In this document: piece after piece, positions 8,873 to 18,260 of the stretch
Layout: the number at the start of each line of letters is the position of its first letter
How positions within the stretch are numbered: position 1 is the first letter of the stretch
Assembly (NCBI GenBank): GCA_024364805.1
Contig: CM044489.1
Location: 94,451,444 to 94,475,921 of the forward strand
DNA length: 24,478 nt
From: Euprymna scolopes
Lineage: Eukaryota; Mollusca; Cephalopoda; Sepiida; Sepiolidae
Reading direction: 5' to 3'
The notes under the pieces: generated by a model
Told to the model about the DNA's origin: nothing
Seen by the model: the letters and a program-made list of their open reading frames with translations, nothing else
Databases searched by the model: none
Translations under genes and position numbers: made by a program

Positions 8873-10993
8873 ATGTGCTTCAGACTAAATATGCAACACA
8901 ATATTAGCTACTTATATTTTCTCTACCGCTCTCCCTCAAACCAAGACTGTACCCTAATAAACAAAGTCTCAGACAGCATAGATATAGCACTCTCTCTCGA
9001 TACTAGCGCACAAATACATGTATTTGGTGACTTCAATGTCCACCACAGTAACTGGCTAGGATTCTCAAATCACACAGACGTAGCTGGTAGCGCCACATAT
9101 AGCTTCTCTATATCTCATTCCCTATCTCAGATGGTTACATTTCCGACACGTTTCCCAGACCAGCACGATCAACATGCCTCACTTCTAGATCTCTTTCTGA
9201 CAACAGTTCCCAATGACTGTACAACAAATGCCCATAGCCCACTCGGGAATGCTGATCACGCTGTGATAATGGTAGAAATCAGCCTAAATTCTCGCCCTAA
9301 AACTGAAGACCCACTACTCAAAACAACAAGGTATTACAAAAAGGCTGATTGGAAAGCCATCAGGGAGCTCATCAGAGATGCCCCATGGCAAAATATATTT
9401 ACTCTTCCAGCGGAACAGTGTGCAAATGAGACAACTGAATGGTTCAAAACTGCTATTGAAGCACATGTTCCCGCACGGAAATACTATAGCAAGCCCCACT
9501 CCCCCCAATGGTTTACTTCTGCTTGTGCAGCTGCCATTTGTCAAAGGCAGCATGCGTTCCGCAGATTCAACCGACATAAGTCCAGCTCAAATAAACAGAA
9601 GTTTATAGAAGCTAGAAATAATTGTAAGAGAGTGATAGACACAGCTAAGTCAGATTACTCTGAAACCACCAGAAAGCGCATCGAAGCACAGAAATTAGGA
9701 ACCCGGGATTTTTGGAAAATCTACAACAGCGTAGTTAATAATGGACAGTCAACTATTCCCCCACTAACAAACAATCATGAGGTTGCTTGCACGGCAACTG
9801 ACAAGGCTAATCTGCTTGCCAGTCGGTTTGCCTCAAACTCCACACTGAACTCGGTACACCACTCACTCCCTGATTTTCCTCTGCGAACAGACGCCACACT
9901 TGACGACTTGAAAATCACCCCTTCTCAGGTACATGCTATTATAAAAAACCTAGACACCTCTAAAGCATGTGGACCAGATCCCATCCCGGCTGTGCTATTA
10001 AAAAAATGCTCTGCCGAGGTTGCTCCAGTTCTGTCCAAACTTTACAATAAATGCCTTAACGAATCTTGTTTTCCCGACTGCTGGAAAACCGCCTCTGTGG
10101 TACCAGTCTTCAAGAATTCTGGTGAAAGAACTGACCCACTAAATTATCGCCCCATTAGCCTCCTCCCGCTTTTCGCCAAAATATTTGAGTCCTTAGTTAA
10201 TAAAGCCCTAGTCCAGCACCTAACAGCTGCTAAACTCTTGACTGACAAACAATATGGATTCAGGCAAGCCCGTTCAACAGCAGATATCTTAACTGTAGTT
10301 TCTGAACGTATATACCGCTCATTGGATAAAACAGGGGAGGGTAGAGCGGTGGCCCTTGATATATCTAGGGCTTTTGACGGGGTATGGCACGATGGTCTTC
10401 TAAGGAAAATTAGATCATATGGAATCACTGGAAGAATTCATAATGTAATTAAATCCTTCTTAAGTAATAGAAAAATCAAAGTTGTCCTCGACGGACGTAC
10501 ATCCAAACAATATGACATAAATGCGGGAGTGCCTCAGGGGTCTATCCTTGGACCTCTATTGTTCCTGATATTCATAAACGACCTCCCTGATAATATTGTT
10601 TCGGAGATGGGTATATTTGCCGATGACACCACTCTCTATAACAGATATGAGGGGAAAACAAATGAACACATATCCAAGAAAATGGCAGAAACACTAGAGG
10701 ATGACCTCCAATCCGTAGTGGAATGGGGGCAAAAATGGTTGGTCTCATTCAATGCTGCTAAGACTAAGCTTGTTTCCTTCAATAACTACAAGAAACCTTC
10801 TCTACCACCAATAGCAATGGCCAAGAACACATTGCCTGAAAGTACTTCTTTTAAACTCCTCGGCCTAACGTTTACAGGGAATATGAACTGGAATAGATAC
10901 ATTGAGAGCATTGCCAAGGCTGCTGCAAGGAAGGTTGGCTCCCTCTACCGTGCTAGAAAACTACTTACGCCTGCCAGTCCTATACCTCTATAA
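8873..10993 (+). CDS. LINE endonuclease (partial) / reverse transcriptase, 706 codons
   Basis: This is the ORF2 protein of a Jockey/CR1-type LINE, which nicks target DNA and copies its RNA there. Residues 1-140 are the C-terminal half of the AP-like endonuclease: GDFNVHH at 52-58, LDLFL at 105-109 and GNADHAVI at 125-132. Residues about 345-640 are the reverse transcriptase: NYRPISLLP at 424-432, YGFRQARSTADI at 461-472, ALDISRAFD at 494-502 with the first catalytic Asp, GVPQGSILGP at 552-561, and FADD at 582-585 with the catalytic pair. Every RT motif I can check is intact. The ATG at 8873 is simply the first in the open frame of a truncated copy and is unlikely to be the native start. The frame is cut short at 10993 by a +1 shift near 10970-10985; the family's C-terminal domain continues in the next frame. 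Confidence 0.9.
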   Translation: MCFRLNMQHNISYLYFLYRSPSNQDCTLINKVSDSIDIALSLDTSAQIHVFGDFNVHHSNWLGFSNHTDVAGSATYSFSISHSLSQMVTFPTRFPDQHDQHASLLDLFLTTVPNDCTTNAHSPLGNADHAVIMVEISLNSRPKTEDPLLKTTRYYKKADWKAIRELIRDAPWQNIFTLPAEQCANETTEWFKTAIEAHVPARKYYSKPHSPQWFTSACAAAICQRQHAFRRFNRHKSSSNKQKFIEARNNCKRVIDTAKSDYSETTRKRIEAQKLGTRDFWKIYNSVVNNGQSTIPPLTNNHEVACTATDKANLLASRFASNSTLNSVHHSLPDFPLRTDATLDDLKITPSQVHAIIKNLDTSKACGPDPIPAVLLKKCSAEVAPVLSKLYNKCLNESCFPDCWKTASVVPVFKNSGERTDPLNYRPISLLPLFAKIFESLVNKALVQHLTAAKLLTDKQYGFRQARSTADILTVVSERIYRSLDKTGEGRAVALDISRAFDGVWHDGLLRKIRSYGITGRIHNVIKSFLSNRKIKVVLDGRTSKQYDINAGVPQGSILGPLLFLIFINDLPDNIVSEMGIFADDTTLYNRYEGKTNEHISKKMAETLEDDLQSVVEWGQKWLVSFNAAKTKLVSFNNYKKPSLPPIAMAKNTLPESTSFKLLGLTFTGNMNWNRYIESIAKAAARKVGSLYRARKLLTPASPIPL

Positions 10994-11444
10994 GGCAACC
11001 ATTCGCCCATGTATGGAGTACTGTTGTCACATCTGGGCTGGTGCATCTGCTGCTTGTCTCTCGCTCCTGGACAGGGTTCAAAAAAGAGTCGCAAACCTGA
11101 TAGGTCCTGAACTGTCATCTAGGCTTCAACCTCTGTCCCATCGACGAGATGTTGCATCCCTCTGCCTGTTCTACAAATACTTTAATGGTGAATGCTCTGA
11201 CGAACTGCAAACACTTGTACCTCCCCGACGTAACTACCCCCGACAAACCCGACAAGCTACTAAGTCTCATCCCTTTACAGTGGAGATCCCTAGGTGCAAG
11301 AAAGCCTTTTACTCCAATAGTTTCTTCCCCAGAACTGCGGGTCTTTGGAACTCCCTTCCGGGATTCTGCTTTCCCAACTGCAATGACATGCAGAAGTTCA
11401 AGTGTAATGTTAACAAACATCTTTCTACTCTTCTCCCTTCATAA
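10975..11444 (+). pseudogene. LINE ORF2 C-terminal domain, frame-shifted
   Basis: This continues the 706-codon frame after a +1 shift. An open frame can be read from an ATG at 10902, but only the part after about 10975 is family-like: LYLYKATIRPCMEYC, HIWAGA, LLDRVQKRVANLIG, PLSHRRDVASLCLFYKY, then RTAGLWNSLP and NVNKHLSTLL before the stop at 11442-11444. These are standard parts of the region after the RT thumb in Jockey/CR1-type LINEs. Family A copies at 18668-19106 carry the equivalent (MEYCSHIWAE, PLSHKRDVASL, LWNFVP). A single indel is the simplest reading. Programmed frameshifting is not known to me for this part of such proteins. Confidence 0.85.
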
Positions 11445-11536
11445 TGACCCCGCTAATTAATTCCCTAATAGTAGCCCCCTGCTTCAAAGTGGCACTGTGC
11501 CTTGTTTGGGGTGAAAATTGAATTAAAAAAAAAAAA
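11445..11536 (+). other. Family B LINE 3' UTR and A-tail
   Basis: A short untranslated end after the stop, with a small GGCA/TGCC inverted repeat near 11490 and GTTTGGGGTGAAAATTG before the 12-base A-run. It differs from the family A 3' end. Confidence 0.8.
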
Positions 11537-12611
11537 GAATATATTTCGTTATACGACAGGAAATTAACTTCAAAAAACTATTTATGTCAAATCATGTAAA
11601 CAAACATAGTCAGACATCTTGACAGTGTTTGAAAAATCACTACAGGAAAGGAACGTGCATCATAAATATGGCCGCCGAAAAGGGATAAAACTTACATAAT
11701 TTATAAGCATTACATTTTTGTCACAGAAATCAAGTAATCTTTGCGGGATCTACCGTTTTAAAATAATTAGTTAATTACTCTGCACGCCTGAACACAAGTC
11801 ATCTTAAACTTAGTTGGGAGTGGGTTAACCAATGAGATTTATTCCAACATTATTACTCTTACTCTACATGCCCATTATAAGTCAATGTTCAAAAGAACAC
11901 TGACATGTAAAGAGGCGCTTCTAAGTAAGTTTGGCAGTTGTGGCGTATTAAGAAAAGCTGAATAACTTAAGTATGGGAAAGAAAACATGTCTCCCCCTGT
12001 CTAAAGCAGTGCTTGTTCTAAATATCTTCTATGGTATTTGTTTGGAAAACTAAGAGTGAAACACCAATATATTTAATAATGACTGATTCTTGAACTGTGA
12101 ATATGTCTTGCCTTCAAATCAAAGAATTAATCGAATGGTAAATCTAATAATAACAATAGCTGTAAGAGAAATATGGTTGTGTGAAATTGATTATATTTTA
12201 TTAGCTTATATTTTGCCAGTTGTTTTGTTAACAGAATAATCATTCATTTTGATTTACCAGGTGTAAGCTACTATGTTAACCTGGTATGTCGTTCAGTTCG
12301 TGTGCGTTTAAATCATGTAAAATAAAATAAAAAACGCAATACATAGTAATACGACCGTTTATATATTAAATGAATACAAACGGAGGCAATCCGTCTTTCC
12401 AGAGCATAAATACGTTTAAATATAATATTTATATTTATCCAGATTTCCTACATACTTTTTAATCAAAAGTAAAAATGGCATCGAGGAACCATCAGCTAGA
12501 ATAGAAACCGAAAGCAAAACTGCAGGAGCTAAAGTTGGTGACGTCACCACTGTACCATTGTGATACGTATATGAACTGCTTAAAAATTATAATTGAAAAT
12601 AAACTAAGATA
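11537..12611. other. No gene seen; CRE palindrome at 12537
   Basis: Unrecognised AT-rich DNA. Two short motifs stand out: ATGGCCGCC at about 11669, a partial reverse YY1-like core, and the 12-bp perfect palindrome GGTGACGTCACC at 12537-12548, containing a cAMP-response element. No exon, tRNA-like or transposon sequence was recognised. Confidence 0.4.
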
Positions 12612-12985
12612 AATGTCGGTACAAGCAGACTTCTTTCTCAAACTTTACAACTTTTCTATGTTAACTCTCGTCCTTGACTTTATTCTCGCGTTGCCTACGC
12701 ACAGATTAAACATTTCAAAATACAACCGCTAGATACAACGCGTGGCTCTTTACAAACAGGCTTCTTTCTCCTACTTTGCAACATGGCTAGGAAGAAGAAA
12801 AGAAAACAAAGAAACAAAACAACACACTGACGAGGAGTATATCTCTGAAATATATTTGTGATAAATTTCAAACAAGTAAAATATTTGTTTATTTTTCTAA
12901 TATTACGTTATGATTTGGCTGTCAAGCGCACTTGATGCGGATTTTATTTTATTCAAATTAAATAAACGTTTCTATCCTCACATTT
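12612..12985 (+). mobile_element. Half copy of foldback element 1
   Basis: From about 12696 this matches the right arm of the inverted-repeat element at 15435-15985: ACGCACAG, AACATTTCAAAATACAAC, ACTTCTTTCT-like, ACACACTGA, TTTGTGATAAATTTCAAACA, TCAAGCGCAC, and the terminal CGTTTCTAT (12967-12975). The left arm is missing. An extra partial copy of an arm segment (GCAGACTTCTTTCT, about 12625) precedes it, so there has been local rearrangement. It ends within 15 bp of a (TA)n tract. Confidence 0.8.
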
Positions 12986-12988
12986 ACG

Positions 12989-13097
<109 letters not shown>

Positions 13098-13343
13098 ATA
13101 TACTGAGTTCGTAAAATTCAGTAAATTTTCATATACCAATGTGTTCTAAGCCAAAAATGGTTGACTTAAAGAGTAAGCTACAAAATTATCACATTTCATA
13201 ATTGAGCATTAATAGACTGTTTAGGTAAAATCAAGACTTCAAAGCAAGGTGGCGATGGCAACAAAAAGTGTATTTCATTTTACGTTACAATTGTTTCCAT
13301 GCCCAGTTCGACAATATCAAGTATTATATCGTTTGAAAACGTA

Positions 13344-13580
13344 GATTCCATGATCAAACCTTTCTTTGAAGTGTACACCTGTGGAATTCTGTTTTGTCCG
13401 CCTGTTTACCACCTGACTACAACGTAGATGTCTTCAAGTCCAACATGAACACGTTCCTGATGAACCGCCTCCTTAGTAGACACTTTATCAAATCTCAACT
13501 TTAACGTACTCTACACGCAATGACCCTTATCCCCTAATGTCTTCCGGGACTTGATAAGTGGTGACCACCCTGTAAAAAAA
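13344..13580 (+). mobile_element. Family A LINE, 3' tail copy 2
   Basis: CGTAGATTCCATGA, then GAAGTGTACACCTGTGGAA, then TACCACCTGACTACAACGTA matches 18965-19060. The untranslated end follows, with CCTTATCCCC...GGGACTTGATAAGTGGTG and an A-run. It therefore holds roughly the last 35 codons, with stops and shifts, and the whole 3' UTR. The A-run passes straight into a (TA)n tract. Confidence 0.85.
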
Positions 13581-13581
13581 G

Positions 13582-13647
13582 TATATATATATATATATAT
13601 ATATATATTCATATACGTATATATATAAGTATATGTATATTTATATG

Positions 13648-13693
<46 letters not shown>

Positions 13694-13696
13694 CAT
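13582..13696. repeat. (TA)n cluster with mirrored ends
   Basis: TA repeats at 13582-13609 and 13651-13690, joined by degenerate TATA/CGTATA units. The second block is bounded by ATGCC and GGCAT (about 13645 and 13696), giving one long self-complementary stretch. It grew from, or inserted beside, the A-tail of the family A LINE. Confidence 0.92.
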
Positions 13697-15041
13697 GTGA
13701 GTGTTTTAGTGTTGGGGTTAAATTCGGCGTATTATAAAAGAATGGACACAAAAGTTCGTGTTGTAAAAAAAAAAAAATTCAACAGTCGAATTAGTTGAAT
13801 GAGGAAATTTGACATATAGATCGCTGATATGAGGGAGTAAGTATGTTATGCATGTGGAAATGGGAGTCAGGTGCTGTACAATATTTTCATCCTTATTAAA
13901 TTTGGCAACATATAACATGCTCTGAACTCGTGATAAGTAAAGCTTTAGGATCTCGATTTGATGATATTCGTTCAATGAAATGATGTATACTTCCACACAC
14001 TTCCATATGCGCAAATACCCGTGCAATTTAGTCGAAATCAAGTAAGTAAATTTTACAGATTGAGATGCAATAATAGCGTGCATGCTAAGGGAATAAATAA
14101 CAATTCATTATAGATTTGGAAAACAATTTGAAGCAAGTATAAATTTACTATTTCGAAATAAAAAGTACACATTTGAACGAGGTAGAATTTTTCAGGAAAA
14201 CATACAACCAACAATAATAGTACTATTTCATTTTCTTCATTTAAAATATCAAAGTTAACGCGATTGGAGTTTAAGAAGCTAAATATAGGAATATCCGCAG
14301 TAAGTGAACTATGTATTTTATATTGGTTTTCATTTAGTTACATTTTTCATTTAGTTACATTTGTAATACGTGCGAGAAATTGTAATGCAATGCGTTAACT
14401 AGCGTTGCAACCAGTTTGAAACAATCGAAGAAAAATTAACACAGTGACTCCGATTACTACCTTGTCAATAAATAGAAATAAAGGAATATTTGCGATTTTA
14501 AAATGCATGTGCGTTTTACATGTATTTCAGATCTCACATTGGCATCATTATATATATATGATATGTAACATTTTGTGTCGTTTTTCGTCACTGTGTAAAT
14601 GTGTCGGTAAACGCATTCTTCTGGGAAATAATGAATGCGCCGCTGTCCTAAAATTCATATTATTACCTGCAATTGAGATAGATCTGTATGGAAATGCTGA
14701 TATGGTACACGGAATTGTTAATATAAATTCGTAGCTCAGTCTCCAAACAGCATATATTTCAACATCTACGTCACGCAAAGATGATTATTGTTGTGCGGTA
14801 ATCGACATCAAGAAAATAAATGTGTTAAATGAAAATACTCAGGGAATTGAGGGTTCATTGTTTTATCAAGTATGTAATATTATTCAATAAACTATTTACT
14901 TGTTCAAGGAATAAGCAGTGTTAGACTATACACTGAAATTCCGTAATTTGTACTTATACGAAAATTACGATAGGGTGCTATTGTGTAAATAATTGGCTAT
15001 CATGCCCTACTTGGCTAGTAAAACAATTAACTTCACATAAC

Positions 15042-15043
<2 letters not shown>
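13697..15043. other. AT-rich stretch, no gene seen
   Basis: Frames at 13718-14083 (minus), 14444-14734 (plus) and 14548-14778 (minus) are unrecognised. The 14444 frame has a mixed composition, but it overlaps the minus-strand frame and nothing familiar appears in either. A short direct repeat (CATTTAGTTACATTT) occurs around 14331-14361. Confidence 0.4.

Positions 15044-15117
<74 letters not shown>
15044..15117. repeat. (TAA)n microsatellite
   Basis: About 74 bp of TAA/AAT trinucleotide repeats. Translated homopolymers of Y or I on the minus strand are artefacts of this tract. Confidence 0.97.
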
Positions 15118-15434
15118 TAAATACCTTATAAGAATAATACTCAAACTGAAAATGAAAATCGAGTGTATGTTTTTGTTTACAATTTTCACTCGAAATATTG
15201 CCTTTGATCGTGATGAAAATCATGTCTACAGGAATTTTTTTTTTAGGTTTAACTGAGAGATGTTTGTTTGCCATACATGTAGACATTTGCATGTTAATAC
15301 TGTGAGAAACATTAAAAAAAAACTTATAGGGAATTCAAAAACTGGAAATATATTATAATAAGTATGATAATTTTATATGTTGGTCAGACACCACGGTCAC
15401 CTTAAACAAACAAAAGAAAAACAGTATTATTATT

Positions 15435-15985
15435 ACGAAGAAAATAATAATACAATCAAGTGCATTTGAAATACAAATCACAACGTAATATTATGAAAAT
15501 AAACAAATATATTACTTGTTTGAAATTTATCACAAATATTTTCAGAGGTAGACTCTATCTTCATGTGTTGTTTTATTTCCTTTTGTCTTTTCTTCTTCCT
15601 TGCCATGTTGTAAATTTGAAGAAAGAAGTCTGTATAGAGCCGTGCGTTGTATATGGTTGTTGTATTTTGAAATGATGGAACTTGCCTAGGTAAAAGGAGA
15701 ATAACGCACAGTTCAAACATTTCAAAATACAACAACCATATACAACGCCCGGCTCTATGCAGACTTCTTTCTTCAAATTTACAAAATGGCAACGAAGAAG
15801 AAAAGGTGAAAAAGAAACAAAGCAACACACTGAAGATGGAGTCTTCCTCTGAAAATACATTTGTGATAAATTTCAAACAAGTAATATATTTGTTTATTTT
15901 CATAATATTATGTTGTGATTTGGTGTCAAGCGCACATGATGCGTATTTTATTTTAATCAAATTAAAACAACGTTTCTATTGAACT
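15435..15985. mobile_element. Foldback element 1 (long inverted repeat)
   Basis: The left arm (about 15435-15674) is the reverse complement of the right arm (15718-15985) with moderate divergence, around a 43-bp loop (15675-15717). Examples: TTTTGAAATG at 15665 pairs with CATTTCAAAA at 15718, and AATCACAACGTAATATTATG pairs with CATAATATTATGTTGTGATT. No transposase is encoded. The 160-codon minus-strand frame spanning both arms is a by-product of the palindrome. A half copy lies at 12612-12985, which shows that the unit is dispersed. The likely class is a foldback/MITE-like DNA transposon; the superfamily is unknown and target duplications were not resolved. Confidence 0.85.
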
Positions 15986-16136
15986 TTTATTATTGATATT
16001 ATTAGTGTATTTTAAACTGTAACGTCAATCAACAACAAAAAATAAATAAATAAATCTTATACGACTTTTTTTTCGTTTTTAGCATTAATCGTTTATTACA
16101 GTTTTTCTTTCCTCCCGCCACTACACCACTTAAAAA

Positions 16137-16395
16137 GTATATCTGCCCACTGCTAGGCAAAAGTTTAGAGGCTGTCGTTATGAGATAATTAAAGAGATGA
16201 AAGAGACTATGACTAGGGTCATTGGCACATTTACAAAAGATCACTTTCATGGGGCCTTCCTGGAATGTTGGAACGGCACAACAAGTCCATTGCGGAACAG
16301 ATTACTTCGAAAGGAACTAGCGTCCATTATGTGTACTATTAATAAAAGTGCATATCCAGAAAAGTCTAGAAACCTATAAATGGCACCTCGTATAC
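16137..16395 (+). pseudogene. Mariner (SETMAR/Mos1-type) transposase fragment
   Basis: From about 16158 the plus strand reads QKFRGCRYEIIKEMKE, then TRVIGTFTKDHFHGAF. This resembles the late catalytic and C-terminal region of mariner transposases of the Mos1/SETMAR group, where LRGCRYE and an EDFHGAF-like motif are familiar. Further on, the LLERYNKCIA and GGDYFEGD motifs survive as MLERHNKSIA and GTDYFERN in the other two frames, so at least two frameshifts lie between 16250 and 16320. The N-terminal DNA-binding domains and inverted termini are missing. It is a dead internal fragment. The identification is from memory but several motifs fall in the right order. Confidence 0.75.
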
Positions 16396-16863
<468 letters not shown>

Positions 16864-16873
16864 CAGAGAGAAA

Positions 16874-18260
16874 TCGCCTTTTTAGACAGGTGACAGTATG
16901 CTTAATTTTTAACATGCAATTCTACAATGATTTTATATGAATCTTAAACTATATTTTTACATATCGCGTTTATTTGATTAGAAACGATGTTTTTATAACT
17001 TACAACGTCAATCCTTTTACTTTCAAATGTGTTAAAAATAATTATAAGTGTAATACAGAGATGAAAATAGATCATTGTTTGAATAATATACAGATAATAT
17101 GTATACTGAATTAAACCACGTATATCAGATAAGTTTAACGGGTCAATTTATTATAGAAAATGCTTATTATCTCGGATTAAATTCAGACATTAACATATTT
17201 TACAGAATATTGATGCTGTTCTCAGAGTATCATCGGCATTAAATAGTAATGCGATAAGCGTAATATGTTAACATCTCATTGTAACACTTTTAACGAACAT
17301 CCATATATTAATGATTAAGTAAGAAAAACCGAAACAAAAAATTGTCGATGACAACTCAGGTGTTAACAAAGTTTGTGCTTTGATTTGCTGATCAAAAATG
17401 ATTCAACTCCAATCGCCTCATCCCTCATGTATATGACGTAGAAACAATGAATAATGTATTACACTGATTTATCTCTTTGTTCCTTACTATTCAAGAAAAA
17501 AAGCGAATATTCAATAAGTATAGTTGTGTAATAGTTATTAACAATCTCGATATGACGAAGTTTTTCAAATGAAAAACTGTTTATAAACTTATTAATGACT
17601 CATTATAAAGACAATAAAACAATAAATAAATATATTGTATGCATATAGTGTATGCAAAAATTATATGGGACTTTTTAAATGGTTCAATGTATTCGGGAAA
17701 TTGTCAGTTTATGGCAAATTTGAAAATTAGGGATATATTTATACATTTGCATATGCTACCGTTCTAAGTGATATTCTCACTGTCCACATATACTGACGTA
17801 ACTGAACCAGATTTTATAGTCACAAAAATAAAATACTAACCCAGAAAGCATGCCTATCTATAACGTGATGTGTACGGTGCATATATTTTAAGCATGAAGG
17901 AAATCGCAAGCTGATATTTTTTTGGATTCCTGGACATCTATGAAAGAGATCATTTACGTGTGATATTTTATCTACTTTTATCGTTACGCATTTCTCTAAT
18001 CATGTATGTAAGAAGTTAATTCTATATAAAGTATTATCGGTATATTATTCAAACAATGATCTATTTTCATCTATATATGAAACTCATAATCATTTTTAAC
18101 ATATTTGAAAGTAACCGGAATGAAATTGTAAGTTATAAAAAAGCCACCGTTTCTAATCAAATAAATGCGATATGTGGAAATATATATTAAGATTTATATA
18201 AAATAATTGTGGAATTGCATGTTAAAAATAAAGCATACTGTCACATGTTTAACAAGGCGA
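16874..18260. mobile_element. Foldback element 2, 1.39 kb with ~243-bp inverted arms
   Basis: The left arm (16874-17114) and right arm (18016-18260) are reverse complements with scattered changes. Termini: TCGCCTTTTTAGACAGGTGA on the left, against TCGCCTTGTTAAACATGTGA when the right end is read inward. GTGACAGTATGCTT, TTTTTAACATGCAATTC, TTATTTGATTAGAAAC and AGATCATTGTTTGAATAATA are shared. The roughly 900-bp interior has no open frame of note and no transposase motif, so this is a non-autonomous element. Pairing stops sharply at both outer ends. A clear target-site duplication was not seen, and the superfamily is not recognised. Confidence 0.9.

Larger units (their letters stand above)
8790..11536 (+). 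mobile_element. 5'-truncated Jockey/CR1-type LINE (family B)
   Basis: A LINE copy that starts inside the apurinic-type endonuclease domain, carries the full reverse transcriptase and C-terminal domain, and ends in a short 3' untranslated region and a 12-base A-run (11525-11536). Weak endonuclease-like coding sequence precedes the first ATG, including an in-frame TAG at 8864-8866, so the true 5' break is probably near 8790-8830. ORF1 and about the first hundred endonuclease residues are absent. The few breaks suggest a fairly recent insertion. Clear target-site duplications were not found; GAATAT occurs on both sides but is too short to count. Confidence 0.9.

Noticed and set aside
10965-10995. 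Programmed +1 frameshift joining the two LINE frames
   Set aside because: No slippery site or downstream structure was seen, and related LINEs encode this region in one frame. A simple indel explains it.
9314-11460. Several ORFs on both strands inside the LINE
   Set aside because: They are shadows of the reverse-transcriptase and C-terminal coding frames.
14978-15292. Poly-Tyr and poly-Ile frames on the minus strand
   Set aside because: Translation of the (TAA)n microsatellite.
15478-15960. 160-codon minus-strand ORF with internal sequence repeated on the plus strand
   Set aside because: It is a read across the two arms of foldback element 1; the same peptide appears in the plus frame 15460-15675.
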